Below the pieces are notes generated by a model. That model saw only the letters and a program-made list of their open reading frames with translations. It had not been told where the DNA came from and searched no databases. Shown piece by piece: positions 12,651 through 23,879 of a stretch of 64,000 bases of DNA. The translations under genes and the position numbers were made by a program. The first letter of the stretch is position 1. Each line of letters starts with the position of its first letter. Source of the DNA: Berberis thunbergii (taxonomy: Eukaryota; Streptophyta; Magnoliopsida; Ranunculales; Berberidaceae); the NCBI GenBank assembly GCA_003290165.1, contig QNQO01000685.1, positions 496,001-560,000 on the forward strand, given 5' to 3'.

Positions 12651-14079
12651 CTATTCGAATTGGCCCTTAGGATTTTGAATGGGTTGATCAAGGAATCTTC
12701 CTGCTTCTCTTTCAGGAAAGGATTTTTCTATTTGACTCACAGTCATCTCAAGCTTTTGGATGGCTTGAGATTGTTTTTGAGAAGTAGCTCGTAGTTCGGT
12801 GATATTCTGAGAGTTCTTTTCGAGCATGGTTCTTGTTCTATGCATAAATTGGTTCAATGTATCCTATAAACTCTGAGTGTTAGAGGGAGGTACATCTTGA
12901 TTGAATTGAGGCCTATTAGCAGGAATTGGAGCTCGAGGAGTTTGAGGGATAACAATTGGGCCTCCTTGATGTTGACCATGGGCCCATGAGAGATTAGGTT
13001 GTTTGGCTAAACCTAGATTGTAAAAATTTGAGTGTGGATTATAACCAGATTATTTAAAGGTATTGAATGCATTGACTTGCTCAGCAAAATAAGCAGGGTA
13101 CTCATTTTTCAAGTGACAGTCTAATGTACCATGACTAGAACTTGAACATGCAGCACAGACCTCGAAAGGAACATTGGTTTGGACTGATGGCTGAGACTTT
13201 TCCAGATATGCATCAATCTTCTGTGCCATTGTCATTACAATTGCTTTTAACCTTGAAGAAGGAGGAAGATGAGGAGTAGATGATTTATCCCTTACTTCAT
13301 ACAAACGACCCTTTCGCCTATCCGAGTCTTTTCTTGAATAATCCCATTGTTGAGAATTTTCAGAAATAGCTTCAAAGAATTCCCAAATCTCATTATCACT
13401 CATCTTCATAAGTGACCCACTACTAATAGCGTCAATCATTCGACGGTTTTGAGGGGTTAACGCGTCTTGAAAGTATTGAACCAATCAAAGCCGTGATGGG
13501 GACACCTAACAATGAGTTCATTGAATCTTTCCCAACATTCATAGAAATTCTCACCCTCTTTCTGTTCAAAATTAGATATATCTCTTCGGATGACATTTGT
13601 TTTATGAATAGGAAAATATTTTTTCAAAACTTTTCCTGATAGGGCATCCCAAGTGTCAATGGTTCCAGTTTCTAAAGAGTTTAACCATGACTTCGCCCTA
13701 TCTTTTAAAGAAAAGGGGAATAGCCTAAGACGAACTGAATCATCATAAAAATTGGGATATTTCAGAGTAGCACAAATGTCAAGAAACTCTGACATGAAGA
13801 TAAGGATCCTTTTTTTTCTAGACCATAAAAGGAAGGCAAAAGGTGGATAATTGATGGTTTTAGCTCAAAGCTACTTGCAGTGGTCTCGGGTAAGACAATG
13901 CAAGATGGGGTGTTATTGGAACGTGGAGAGAAATAATCCTTAAATGCTCTCTCCCCAGCCATTTCAATGGTCTCACTCGACAAGGAGAAAGATTCTAGAA
14001 TGTCAATGGGGACTTTAGACAACTCTACAGGATCCTCTCGAATTAGTCTACCTCTCGAATCCCATTCCCAAAGACACAT
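12651..14079 (-). pseudogene. Athila-like gag, frameshifted
   Basis: Capsid-coding region split over four frames (14079-13762, 13795-13457, 13484-13050, 12857-12651). The capsid core shows LRLFPFSLKDRAKSWLNSL, a retrotransposon gag signature, then FYECWERFNELIVRCPHHG. A following part has the RMIDAISSGSL and ENSQQWDY motifs found in Athila gag, then a cysteine pair at CAACSSSSHGTLDCH that is probably a zinc knuckle. The 12857-12651 piece reads like a coiled coil. Gag would package element RNA; this copy cannot make a full protein. Confidence 0.75.
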
Positions 14080-15448
14080 AAACAGGTCTACACCAAGTAA
14101 GGTTTGAAATGTTTACTAACCTTAAAAAAATCACGCACAGACTCAAACACAATCAGCAACCAATTGATGCACAAGAAAAAAATGTCTCCTTAAGCAATCA
14201 ATGTTTTTGAGATTAATTATCTTTTTATCTTTGGGGGAAAAATTATTTCTTATGTAATCTTTATATCAGAGCAATGAGTGCTACAAGATGATCCTAAGAG
14301 TGTATACTTTACACTACAAAGTTCAAAATCAGTAGGCTAGAGTTTTGTTTCAAAGAAACTGGATTATCGCACAAGAGAAGGAGGTCACAATGGTCTAATT
14401 AAGTACTTCCTTGTGCTACCGCTCTGTAAGCCAATAGATGTGAGAACGATGTGATGTTAAATGTACACTTGAGGCTTGTGTTCTTAACCCAAAACTGTTA
14501 GTTACACCAATTCTTCTTGTGGATCGTAGCTTACTTATGACTCGGCGTACCGGGTAAATTACCCTTGTGGCAGTGGCCTCTCGGAGTTCATTGAATGATT
14601 TAACCCATCGTCACTTTTAGCTTTGGTCAACACAAAAATTATTGGATTCACCTTGGTCTTGGTTGTCCTATGAACACCGTACCTAAAAGATGGCTCTATC
14701 TAACTTGCTAACAGATTTTAATTATGTTTGGCTATTGGTTGCACACAGCTGGAGTGATGAAGTGGGGATATCGAGTCTCACCAGTTTCTATTTAGAAGCT
14801 GGGTCTGTTTATTATGATTTACTAAAGTTTAACATCCACAATTACAGAAATTAAACAACCGATCACACAATTTCAAACAATTACACAAAGCACCCGAGTT
14901 ACTAATACATTGCGTGTAATAGAAGTACTTACAATGTGCGTATTCCGTTCTGCACAAAAAGTTAACACAATTAAAAAAAATGTCTGACTTCTTTTTATCC
15001 GTTTCAATCAGCACACAAGCATATGCAATCAAATTATTGGTCTTGGTCTTAGAAGTTGGATTTCTAAATCATACAAAAAATTATTGGGTAACAATTAAAA
15101 TTGTTTCCCGATAATTTCTTTTGACTTGGAAAATTTTGGGGGTTTTTTAGGTGATTAAAAATGGAAAACAATAGAGTTTACAAAAATTATTACACCACAC
15201 ACTCATAAAACGAGGTGAAAATAAAATTAAAACTCTCCTCACGAACTAAAAAAAAATTTAATTAAAATTAAAATTTGTTTGATGTTTGCAGGATTGTCCA
15301 ATTTCCTCGAGAAGTGTGTATTCTGTAAAATCAAACAATTAACACGAAATGAGTGTAAAAAGAACTTAACAAAATAAAAATAAAAATTTTTTAATTTTTT
15401 TTTTTAAATTAGTGAAAATAAATCTTAAATTCAATTAAACCGCTACCT
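14080..15448. other. 5' leader of the Athila-like element
   Basis: About 1.4 kb between the primer site and gag. No supported gene; the 14829-15032 frame is Cys- and Asn-rich noise. Long untranslated leaders are usual in this group. Confidence 0.5.
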
Positions 15449-15466
15449 TTTCCAGCAACGGTGCCA
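15449..15466 (-). promoter_or_regulatory. Primer-binding site, tRNA-Asp type
   Basis: On the minus strand TGGCACCGTTGCTGGAAA, six bases inside the 5' LTR. It matches the complement of plant tRNA-Asp 3' ends (TGGCGCCGTTGCCGGGGA) at 14 of 18 positions. It fixes the element's orientation. Confidence 0.75.
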
Positions 15467-15472
15467 AAAACT

Positions 15473-16493
15473 TATTTCAGGTTTAACTGGCCTAAATTCA
15501 AAATGACTCTAGCAATGTATAAACTCCTAGCATTAATTGTCTTTTTAGAGCACAATTAATCACAAGTTTAATTATTCAATTAAAACATGCTTGATTTATA
15601 ACATAATATTTTTCTAACAACCTAAGATGCATGACATATTAGGTGAAAGTAAAATATTATAAATCACGAATCAATTAATATTAATCATGGAATAATAAAG
15701 TAAAATGAAATTAATTCTAGAGTTTGAAACTTAATTCACTGTGGTGGTACAGAGCATTCAGCTGGGTGCAAACAGGAACATGTCCAGTGTGGTTCAGCAG
15801 ATCCCAGTGGGTGCAAATAGTTCTAATATTTCTCAGCCGAGGTGCTCTGAGCAAGGTCCACTGGGTGCCAGTAGCGTCAACTTGATTTAAGTCTCTGTAG
15901 TGGTGCGTGGTGTAGCCGGTGATGGTGGTTGAAGATGAAGTGAAACAGGGTTGTTACGCCCCTGTTTCGGTGGAGTAAAGGAGAGAAAATAGAGATGGAT
16001 AGGCTGTGGGTGATTTTGCTTGGTTGGGATGGTGATGAGAATCACAAATTGTGAAGAATAGGTTTTGGTATTCTGTATTTTTTTCTTTCCATTCTCTTCT
16101 TCCATTTTCTTATTCATTTCTATTGTAGTTGTAGAGAATTAAGAAAATGAACTTGGACAAGTTAAGGGGAGGGTTCAATGAGTGATTTAAGGCTTAAATC
16201 AAACTAGAATCTTGGATAATTAAGAGAATATGCTTTGGGTTTGATTGGGTTTGAGTTTACGGATTTGGTTTTGGTTTTGGGTTTGGTTTTGAGTTTAGTT
16301 TATGGGCTTAGGCTATTCTCACATCTACTTCCTTTGAAGTCACTGTCTGTGATTTATTCATTGCATTTTTCTTTGATTTCTTCGTTATTGCTCCAAATTC
16401 TACAAAAAACACAAAAATTTAATAATAAAATAAAACAAGGATTAACAAAAATATAATAAGAGGTAAAAAAATGTTATAATTATGTGATTATCT
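15473..16493 (-). repeat. 5' LTR of the Athila-like element
   Basis: Shorter LTR (1021 bp), near-identical to 5645-6640 over long tracts but lacking about 295 bp next to its inner edge. Its inner edge reads tatttcaggtttaactggcc against tgttgcgagtttaaccgacc in the 3' LTR. Scattered substitutions show the insertion is not recent. Confidence 0.8.
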
Positions 16494-17167
16494 CTTCTCA
16501 AGCATGTTTATAGTCTCTTGACATGAAACTTTTAATATTTTCTTATTTTCATCTTCTAGATCATCTCCTTCCTTTTTTACCTATTTGCATTAATGATTTC
16601 TTCTTCAGTTAAAGTGTACATGATTTGTTGCTTATTTAGATGTCAATATCCATTGGATTAGTGAAGTGAAGTCAAATCTGATATTTCAATTCTTCAATAA
16701 CTCTTCTATTATCTTGATCTATTTCATTTGTAAAGTACATTAATAAAATTGGTTACTCCCAGTGGGCATGCTGACTTAAGTAATATTCTCGATTGTCGTT
16801 TCTAGCAAACATGAGCATTCCAAACTTTAATGGAAGCCTGTATGCATTGAATTGCAGATAAAATCTAAGCTGAGTCAACTGCGCAAAACATCACAAAAAA
16901 TCTAGGTTATTGCCTCCACACAACTGATTATCAAATTAAAAAGAGGTGGCAGGAAATAATGAGTCATTTTAAGGAGGAAAAAGGAATATCAACAACTTAA
17001 GGTAAGCTCCCATCTTGCCCATTTGAACCAAACTCAATCGACCAAATACTTATTCAACAAAAACCACATAATTGAATCAAACACTTTTGTAAAGTCTAGG
17101 TTGTTTGCTACATCTTGCTAGATTTTTATCGTGAATCTATGAGTTTGTTTGCAATAATTTTTACTAT
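16494..17167. other. No gene seen
   Basis: AT-rich spacer between two transposons, with no open frame or repeat that I can support. Confidence 0.4.
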
Positions 17168-17175
17168 CCACCAAC

Positions 17176-18391
17176 CAAGGGCGGATCTACTGCTTGGCAA
17201 ATTGACCCCCTTAGGTTTTTTTAAAATTCCATCAAAGTAGCTATAATTTCAATATTGCCCCCTTAGAAATTTCATATTGCCCCATTTGAAATTTTATGTT
17301 GCCCCCTTTCTTATAAAAAAATCACATATCACAAAATCAAAGAAGAAAGTGAGCCTCCGCCTTCAGTCTCTGGCCTCCAATCCTCCATGCCTCCGGTGTC
17401 ACCTTTGGCATTGTGTACAACAATGGAAATGCCTTCGCTTGCGATATCTTCTTTTCCATCTCCGTCTTGCGAAACAAGGTGAGTTTGTTGATTATGGGGG
17501 TTTCCGAATGCTAGTAGTAGAATCCTTGAAGAGAGATTTCATGTTCTTGTTGTGCTGCTACAACAACGTTATTCCATGTTCCATTGTTTAATTTAACATC
17601 GTTGTTGGATATCTTTGACTATCCAGTAGTTGATTGTATTGAATGAATATTGAATAGCAAAAGATGCCATGACCACTCACTATAATTTATTTACTACTTT
17701 TGTTGAGTTGAATGTTAGAGAAGGAAATGGTGATCTAATAATAAGAAAGTTAAGCTTTTATCTATGTCTTTCGCACAACGCAGCTAGCTATAGCATCTTC
17801 GTGGAAAATTTTCTTTTCTTCCTGGATTCTGATTTCTAATCTCATTCACCTTAATAATCGAAATCGACAAAGTAAATTCAACATTGATAACAATTCTTTT
17901 TGTGGATGTTATTAACTAATGTTATGATGTTATCTAGGTATTGAGAATCTAATAGATGTTGGAGGCCCCAAATCAATGTCTTATCATTTTTGTATATATA
18001 TAGTGGTTCGAGGTACATATTGAAAAATATTACATGAGAAAGACCAAACATTGAGAGAGTTTTTTCTGCTATGAAGATTGTCAAAAATCAATTACTAATC
18101 GCATGGGAGATCAATGGATGACAGATAGTTTGTACATATGTTGAGAAATATATATTTAATGGTATCGATGATGAGGTGATTATGCAATATTACCAGAATG
18201 TGAGAACCCACAGAGAGCTTCTACTTAAATCTACAGAGCATCTATATTGACTCATTACGTATGTTTCTCTTGTACTACTTTTGAAACTCTGTTTTAATCA
18301 TATTTCTCTATTTATTTAAAAAAAAATTAAATTATGTATGATTTATTTATTTATTTGCTCCCCTTTGTCTGCAATCCTGGATCTGCCCCTG
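17176..18391 (+). mobile_element. hAT transposon, internally deleted
   Basis: The element is flanked by a perfect 8-bp duplication, ccaccaac (17168-17175 and 18392-18399). Its ends are inverted: caagggcggatcta on the left, and caggggcagatcca when the right end is read on the other strand. These TIRs and the 8-bp TSD are diagnostic of hAT. At 1216 bp it is far shorter than an autonomous copy. It keeps only a decayed end of the transposase gene, so it is a deletion derivative that would need a transposase from elsewhere. Confidence 0.85.
18040..18240 (+). pseudogene. hAT transposase C-terminal dimerisation relic
   Basis: Translated in mixed frames, this segment shows the end of the hAT dimerisation domain: a FSAMKIVKNQL-like stretch, then TYVEKYIF and DDEVIMQYYQN. 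The pattern resembles transposases of the plant hAT group annotated as zinc finger MYM-type 1-like. Frame changes and stops make it inactive. Upstream the domain is missing, in line with internal deletion. Confidence 0.6.
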
Positions 18392-18399
18392 CCACCAAC

Positions 18400-19382
18400 T
18401 GTTTTCCCCCACCTGAACTAGGATACAATTAACCTATTTAACAACAACATACCTGCCACCCCGAAAAACACAACACAAGGACTCGTTGAGGGCATGCCTG
18501 CACAGTTGAGTATTATTTAGTTTTTTCAGCAATAAGCGTTGTATTATTGTTCATATTATTTTACTTTTGGAACCAACATTATGAGGGTGGGGTTAAACCT
18601 CCATTTAAGGAAAATCATTTGAGCCGAAATCCTTGACAACTTTCATGAAGTCCATCCTTGATGTCTCCCATAATTCTAGGAAAACAAAATGATCATAGAT
18701 TTTCCCCTCCCACCCAAAGAAAAACACTAAATAATAACTGTAAGCCCTTATGCATTAGGTTATATGGAGGAAATACATATTTTATCCATATTAGTTAATC
18801 TCTAGATTCATGTCAACTAAGAATTCTACAGTGCAGTTAAAGAGACAACCTTTAGCAACACACTTAAAAGGTTCTCGTTTGTTTAGTAACAAATTTTGGA
18901 GCTCAAAATTTGACTTCTCTATGGTTACTTTTTTCCCCAAATTTTCTAGCCATGTATACTTTTTCATTGACTTAGTAAATGTCCAAACTCTGAAACTAAT
19001 CGTTTTGTCCCAATATTTTTCATGCATATGCTCAATTTTTTTTTTCTTTTCATAACTAATATTACCTTTATTTATTTGAAGAACAGATCAACCTTTATTA
19101 TTATATATAAACTAACTACATTCTCTATAATCACCCACTTTTGTAGCATGATGGATTCTTGGAAAAGTAATACTGCTAGTGCTTTTGTTGCCGAACCCAA
19201 CCATTGTCGATGTATGCACTAAGTTCCTTTTATATCTATAGTATAAATTTGAGGAAGCCAAAACCCAAGTAAGAAGCTTCATGGTGTTAGCTACAATTAC
19301 ATTTGTAATATGTTTGAGGGGTACATGTAACTCAATGGATTCTTTGTTTGACTTGCAATTTTGTGACACTTCTCCAAATCGA
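18400..19382. other. No supported gene
   Basis: Two moderate open frames on the minus strand (19027-18791 and 19444-19112) have no recognisable motif. The first has a Cys/His-containing tail (CVAKGCLFNC) that could be a decayed zinc-binding segment of a transposase, but I cannot support that. Confidence 0.3.
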
Positions 19383-19440
19383 CTATATATATATATATAT
19401 ATATTTATATTTAGTTCTGTTTTTTTTTTTTTTTTTTTTT
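19383..19440. repeat. TA microsatellite and T21 tract
   Basis: About ten TA units at 19384-19404, then 21 consecutive T at 19420-19440. Confidence 0.9.
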
Positions 19441-19867
19441 GCAATGTGAATATGCTATCTCATTACAAATAGCACTTTTTTTTCTCAAATATCTCATAAT
19501 ACGTTGTTCTCTTCTTTCATGATGGACCTACTTCTTTTAATGGATTTTCATAATCTTATCCCATTAAGTTTCCTAATGAAATGCTGAAGTGTTACTGTTG
19601 ATATTTCATGGTTTAAGTGAATGTTATTTTTGTTGTTGATATTTCATTGTTTTCAGCGTATAAAAAATAATGTTAAAATTTGTAATTAATCAATCTTCAT
19701 TAGGTATATATACATCCTACATACTAACACTTATTATTCGGAAAGTGTCATAATGCAATCATATTACTTACATATTCATACAACTTTTAAAGTGCTTTAT
19801 ATCCTCAAGGTCATAAATCATATACATTGTTCTTTTAATTTTGGCATGGTTATGCATTAACATGTTG
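19441..19867. other. AT-rich spacer, nothing seen
   Basis: No gene. A segment at about 19815-19845 resembles the sequence just right of the next element (see findings). Confidence 0.4.
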
Positions 19868-19872
19868 TATAC

Positions 19873-20157
19873 TGATGTAATAAGGATATGGAGTATTCTT
19901 AGCAATAGTTGTATTTTAGGCATATTAAGAATTCTAGTATTATTGTGATATTGTTTCCTATCAGGTTTAGCGTTTGTTTTATAAGTTAGGTTAGTTATAA
20001 ATAAAGCATATGTTGCCCATTGTAATTAGTTTATTGATTGAAATAAATATTTTTATTTCTTAGTTATTTCCATTTAATTTTTGTTGTTATTTTCAATTAT
20101 TTTGTTTATTTCAATTATTGTTCAGTTTATTTTGATTGTCGTTCTTTTATTCTATCA
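19873..20157 (+). repeat. 5' LTR of the small LTR element
   Basis: 285 bp; holds a taaataaag polyadenylation-like signal near 19998-20006. Clearly similar to the right LTR, with scattered substitutions and small indels. Confidence 0.8.
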
Positions 20158-20158
20158 A

Positions 20159-20172
20159 TTGATATTAGAGCT
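20159..20172 (+). promoter_or_regulatory. Degenerate Met-tRNA primer-binding site
   Basis: ttgatattagagct differs at two positions from the usual ttggtatcagagct, the complement of initiator tRNA-Met. Confidence 0.65.
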
Positions 20173-20857
20173 GAACAATTTTTAACATTTATTTCGATTT
20201 GAGAAGAAAAAAAAGGTTTCGCAGGAAGAAAAAGATTGAGGAGAAGAAAAACGAAGAAACTCATCGTGATGCTACTGCCAGTCATAGATGACCACCTCCT
20301 CACCCCATGTCGTCGCAAACAAATCATTGCAGAAAGTCACAGTCAGACCGTCATGTCATCACATGTTACAATCACAAGCTCAGCTTTGTCGCATCGTGTC
20401 ACTAGAGTTCGTCGTAGCCCAGCCTCCCGAGTCTGTCACCCTGAACCCCCTATTTTTTTCCTGTTACAAATCGAGTAAGGAAGAAAATAATTTTTTTTCT
20501 AAAAACGAAGTCTCTGTCCTTATTTTTTATTTCAGTCCCAGACCTTTTTTACTTCAGTCCCTAGTCCACCTTACCTATTGCCACCCCAATAATTATCAGA
20601 GCCTCCACTTGTGAGCCAAATAAAAAATGAGTGACCCATATTATGACTTGTACTAGCCGTATAACCCAACCCACCCACAACTGCTAGTGATGTAAATCTC
20701 ACTAACCCCCTCTACTGTGATGCAGGTTGAGACAAATTCGACTAGATCTTGGTATGAAATTGCACCCATGTTACGGGAACTACCCAAGATCGCTATTGCA
20801 ACATTCGAAAGCTACAAGCACTATTAGATTCAGATGACCTTGCCCGGACATGTTAAG

Positions 20858-21743
20858 TAGGGGTGGACATGGAACGGGATGGAACAAAATGGATCTCATC
20901 TCTATCTTATCCCATTCCTTTGGGATTGGGACACGATATACCTGATCCCGACCTCGTTTCATCCCAAACAGGTTCGGGACGAGATCGGCAGGTTTTAAAT
21001 AAAACAACACCAAAACAACATCCAAAACATCACCCGTCAGGCTGATTTCATCAACTAAAACAACACTAAAACATAGGTAGATTTCATCAAATAAAACAAC
21101 ATCAAAACAACACATGCTGAGCTAATTTCATCAAATAAAACAACATCCAAAACATCATATGCTGGACTGATTTTATCAAATAAAACAACACCAAGACATT
21201 GGCTGATTTCATTAAATAAAACGACACCAAAACAACACATGTTGGGCTGATTTTCATCAAATAAAACAACACTAAAACAAGGGATGATCTAAAACAACAA
21301 CAAAACATGGGATGATTTCATCAAATAAAACAACACCTGCTGAGCTAATTTCATCAAATAAAATAACACTAAAACACCATACAAAACATCATCTATTGGG
21401 CTGATTTCATCAAATAAACACAACACCAAAACATGGATAGATTTCATCAAATAAAATAGCACCAAAACAACATCTGCTGGGCTGATTTCATCAACGAAAA
21501 CAACACGAAAAAACCATCCAAAAAGTTGCACTCTTATAAAATATTAAAATTATTAATAATAAATATTTTAAAAATAACTTCAGGACGGGATGGGTGGGAT
21601 TGAAAATCTTCATCCCACTCTAAATCGGGATGAAATGGGGTTAGGATGAGATTGATTAATCCCAAAAGGACCTGAAAAAATTGGGACAGGATGGGATGGG
21701 ACTGGAACGAGTTCGGGACCGCGGGATGGGATGCCTACCTCTA
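20858..21743. mobile_element. hAT-like element carrying a minisatellite
   Basis: Ends are inverted: taggggtggacat on the left, and tagaggtaggcat when the right end is read on the other strand. They are flanked by atgttaag (20850-20857) and atgtgaat (21744-21751), a hAT-type 8-bp duplication with two mismatches. Subterminal regions are rich in gggatggga motifs on both sides. No transposase is present. It sits inside the LTR element at 19873-22454 and is therefore younger. Confidence 0.7.
20995..21515. repeat. Minisatellite, about 12 units of 30-57 bp
   Basis: Each unit contains a variant of atttcatcaaataaaacaac followed by accaaaaca and a variable spacer ending in gctgggctg. Units differ in length through loss or gain of the spacer. 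Open frames on the minus strand are a by-product of the repeat, with a recurring LFYLMK unit. Confidence 0.85.
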
Positions 21744-22179
21744 ATGTGAATAGCAGGTTGAGCCATACTGTTTGTCAGAGCCCCTCCAACTTTTTGAGGG
21801 ACTTCAGGGCACCATCAGAAACACACGATTCCCCACTTGTGAGCCATTTGACTTATGCGACTTATTTCTCATTTTAGAGCAGATATAAGATATTCCTATG
21901 GAGGCAGACACAATGAGTGACAAGGATTATGTTGATCCATATTGAAACATTTTTGTGGCACAAACTTATGCACATGCGTCTTCTGAGGTTTTTCACAGCT
22001 TCCATTTCTTTGAGTCAACTTGATTTCTTTCTGAGTTGGTTAGCCAATATGTATTGTGGCAAGTTTTGGGGTAGACTACTTCAAATGCACTTTGTCTTAT
22101 GTTCAGTGACCACTTGCTCGTGCTTATCAGACTTCTTCGACTTTAAGCTCGAAGATGAGCTTCTTCAATTCGGGGATGT

Positions 22180-22454
22180 TGATGTAACTGGATATTTAGT
22201 ATTATTAGCAATAGTCGTATTTTATGCATATTAAGAATTATAACATTATTAAGACATTGTTTCCTATTAGGATTAGGGTTTGTTTTAGAAGTTAGGTTAG
22301 TTATAAATAAAGCATAGGTTGCTCATTCTTAGTTAGTTGATTGATTGAAAAAATGTTTTTATTTCTTAGTTATTTCCATTTAATTTATCGTTGTTATTTC
22401 AAAATATTTCAATTATTATTCAATTAATTTTGATTATCATTCTTTATTTTATCA
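22180..22454 (+). repeat. 3' LTR of the small LTR element
   Basis: 275 bp; starts TGATGTAACTGG directly after the purine-rich sequence cggggatgt and ends TTATCA before the TATAC duplication. Confidence 0.8.
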
Positions 22455-22538
22455 TATACAATGTTCTTTCAATTTTGATTTTTTTGTTTACGGATCATTA
22501 CTTGTGATTATCACATAGGCCTGAACTATTTTCAATAG

Positions 22539-23493
22539 GGTAATAAAGAAATTGCTCGAGAAATCCTTGATGAGCTTTTTGAGATAGTAGAAGCTTGGCA
22601 TTGAAATGCATCATTTAGAACTCAATATACAAAGCCAGCTAAACCAATTACATGTGCAACTTTTGCCCATGATGTTATTGAAGGAAGAGCATCAATTTCC
22701 AAGGCACATGACCATAAACACCAACCTATGATTTTTGGATCCACAGGTTTTGTTGGTAGAAGACCAATAAGTGAATGGCAAAGGATGGCAACACAAGTTT
22801 TCCATCCTAGCCATAGGTAACAGTGCTCATGCCCTGTTACGATAATTGTTATTCCAATAAACTGGGTATTTTTTTTTTCATTAAATTGGGTCATCATGAC
22901 CATTTATGTTTGCAGATGTGGTCACGATATACCTATAATAGGGGCTCTAAAGGTAAATTGTATTTTCCCTTAGGCAAGTAAGTGTTCCTTACAATGGCAC
23001 TTTTTTTTTTAATTTAAATATGATGAAACACGTCTTAAATCATCCAGTGTGATGACACAATCTAACCTTGTCCTAAGTAGATTTTGAAAATAAAAATATA
23101 AACTAATTGACCACTTATTTCAGCTTGAGCATAATAAAAGTGTTGTTTGTAAGAATCTTACCATCCCTAACTAATCTATTAATTCATTAAGTTGATTTTC
23201 ACAAGCTTCAAACATTTTGTTTCCTGGAGTTGTGATGTTTTCCTCTCCCCATCAATTTGACTTTATTTTCCTAGCATCAAAGTGGAAAATCTTTTTCCTA
23301 GATGCAATCCATTTCAATTGGCATGTTGTTGAACTAAACGGTTCCCCAAAACAATAATAAGAATTTTCCAATTTGTTTTGTCAAACAAATGATTTCGTTC
23401 TTTTCTTGTTTATAGAATGCCAACCATGAGCATCGTGGAAGCTTGATTGAAGGAAATGGAGATGATGAACAAGTCACAAGAAATGAATGTTAA
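22539..23493 (+). pseudogene. Three-exon relic gene, product unknown
   Basis: Three segments join in frame with canonical splice sites: 22539-22816 (acceptor ttcaatag, donor gtaaca), 22916-22952 (acceptor tttgcag, donor gtaaat) and 23416-23493 (acceptor tttatag), ending at TAA. Phases agree at both junctions. Exon 1 encodes a conserved-looking domain with the blocks IAREILDELFEIVEAWH, PITCATFAHDVIEGR and GFVGRRPISEWQRMAT, then HPSHRCGHDIP across the junction. One in-frame TGA lies in exon 1 near 22603. No upstream exon is seen: the LTR element ends 80 bp before exon 1 and probably landed in an intron. I do not recognise the family. It may be a 5'-truncated host gene or a captured fragment. 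Confidence 0.55.
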
Positions 23494-23879
23494 ACTTTAT
23501 GAAGAAGCTAACTCATCATGGTACAAGGAAAATAAAAAAACAGGCCTTTAAACAAAAATGAAGATATTGGTGATGATGCCAAGCAAAAAAAGGCAACAGC
23601 ATGGTGACAGGAAATATGAAAATCCTCGTGGTGATGGAAATAAGAAGCTTACTACGTATGGTTAATAACCTTAATCTTATGAGTTGTTAATGCAACTCTT
23701 GCAGAATTAAACTGAAGGTGGGAAGGAGGCTAGTTTTACTTTTCTCACCTATTTATTTGAGTTATCAAACCTTATAATCTACCCAATTTATGTAGTAGTA
23801 CTATGCGTTGATAAGAATACTTTAGTCTTGTCTATCCATGCTACTGGAACAGGATAAAAGACTGCTTATGGTTTGGTTA
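23494..23879. other. Spacer downstream of the relic gene
   Basis: May include its 3' UTR. Nothing else recognisable. Confidence 0.4.

Larger units (their letters stand above)
5324..16493 (-). mobile_element. Athila-like Ty3/gypsy retrotransposon
   Basis: An 11.2 kb LTR retrotransposon reading right to left. The two LTRs (15473-16493 and 5324-6640) share long near-identical tracts. Inside are, in minus-strand order, a tRNA-Asp-type primer-binding site, gag, protease, RT, RNase H, integrase and a polypurine tract. Order PR-RT-RH-INT places it in Ty3/gypsy. The RT box FMDDFSVFG, protease DLGAS and Asp-type primer site are what I expect from the Athila branch. Flanking bases gttct (5319-5323) and cttct (16494-16498) would be a 5-bp target duplication with one mismatch. 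All genes are frameshifted. No env-like ORF is seen between integrase and the 3' LTR. Confidence 0.85.
19873..22454 (+). mobile_element. Small LTR retrotransposon, non-autonomous
   Basis: Two LTRs of about 280 bp, in the same orientation, bound a 2582-bp element with a perfect 5-bp duplication TATAC (19868-19872 and 22455-22459). Both LTRs start TGATGTAA and end ATCA. A degenerate initiator-Met primer site follows the left LTR. Near the right LTR, at about 22141-22179, the frame FKLEDELLQFGDV resembles the tail of an LTR-element polyprotein. No gag, RT or integrase remains, so it is a deletion derivative. Its interior was later hit by a hAT element (20858-21743). Confidence 0.85.

Noticed and set aside
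15446..15466. tRNA-Asp-like 3' end
   Set aside because: Only the last 18 or so bases resemble tRNA-Asp, next to an LTR. It is a primer-binding site, not a tRNA gene.
20995..21515. Regular repeats that might be a CRISPR-like array
   Set aside because: Units and spacers are both repetitive and vary in length, the DNA is plant, and there are no associated genes. It is a minisatellite.
22622..22903. 93-codon minus-strand open frame
   Set aside because: It is antisense to the three-exon relic, which has splice sites and matched phases. The minus frame has neither.
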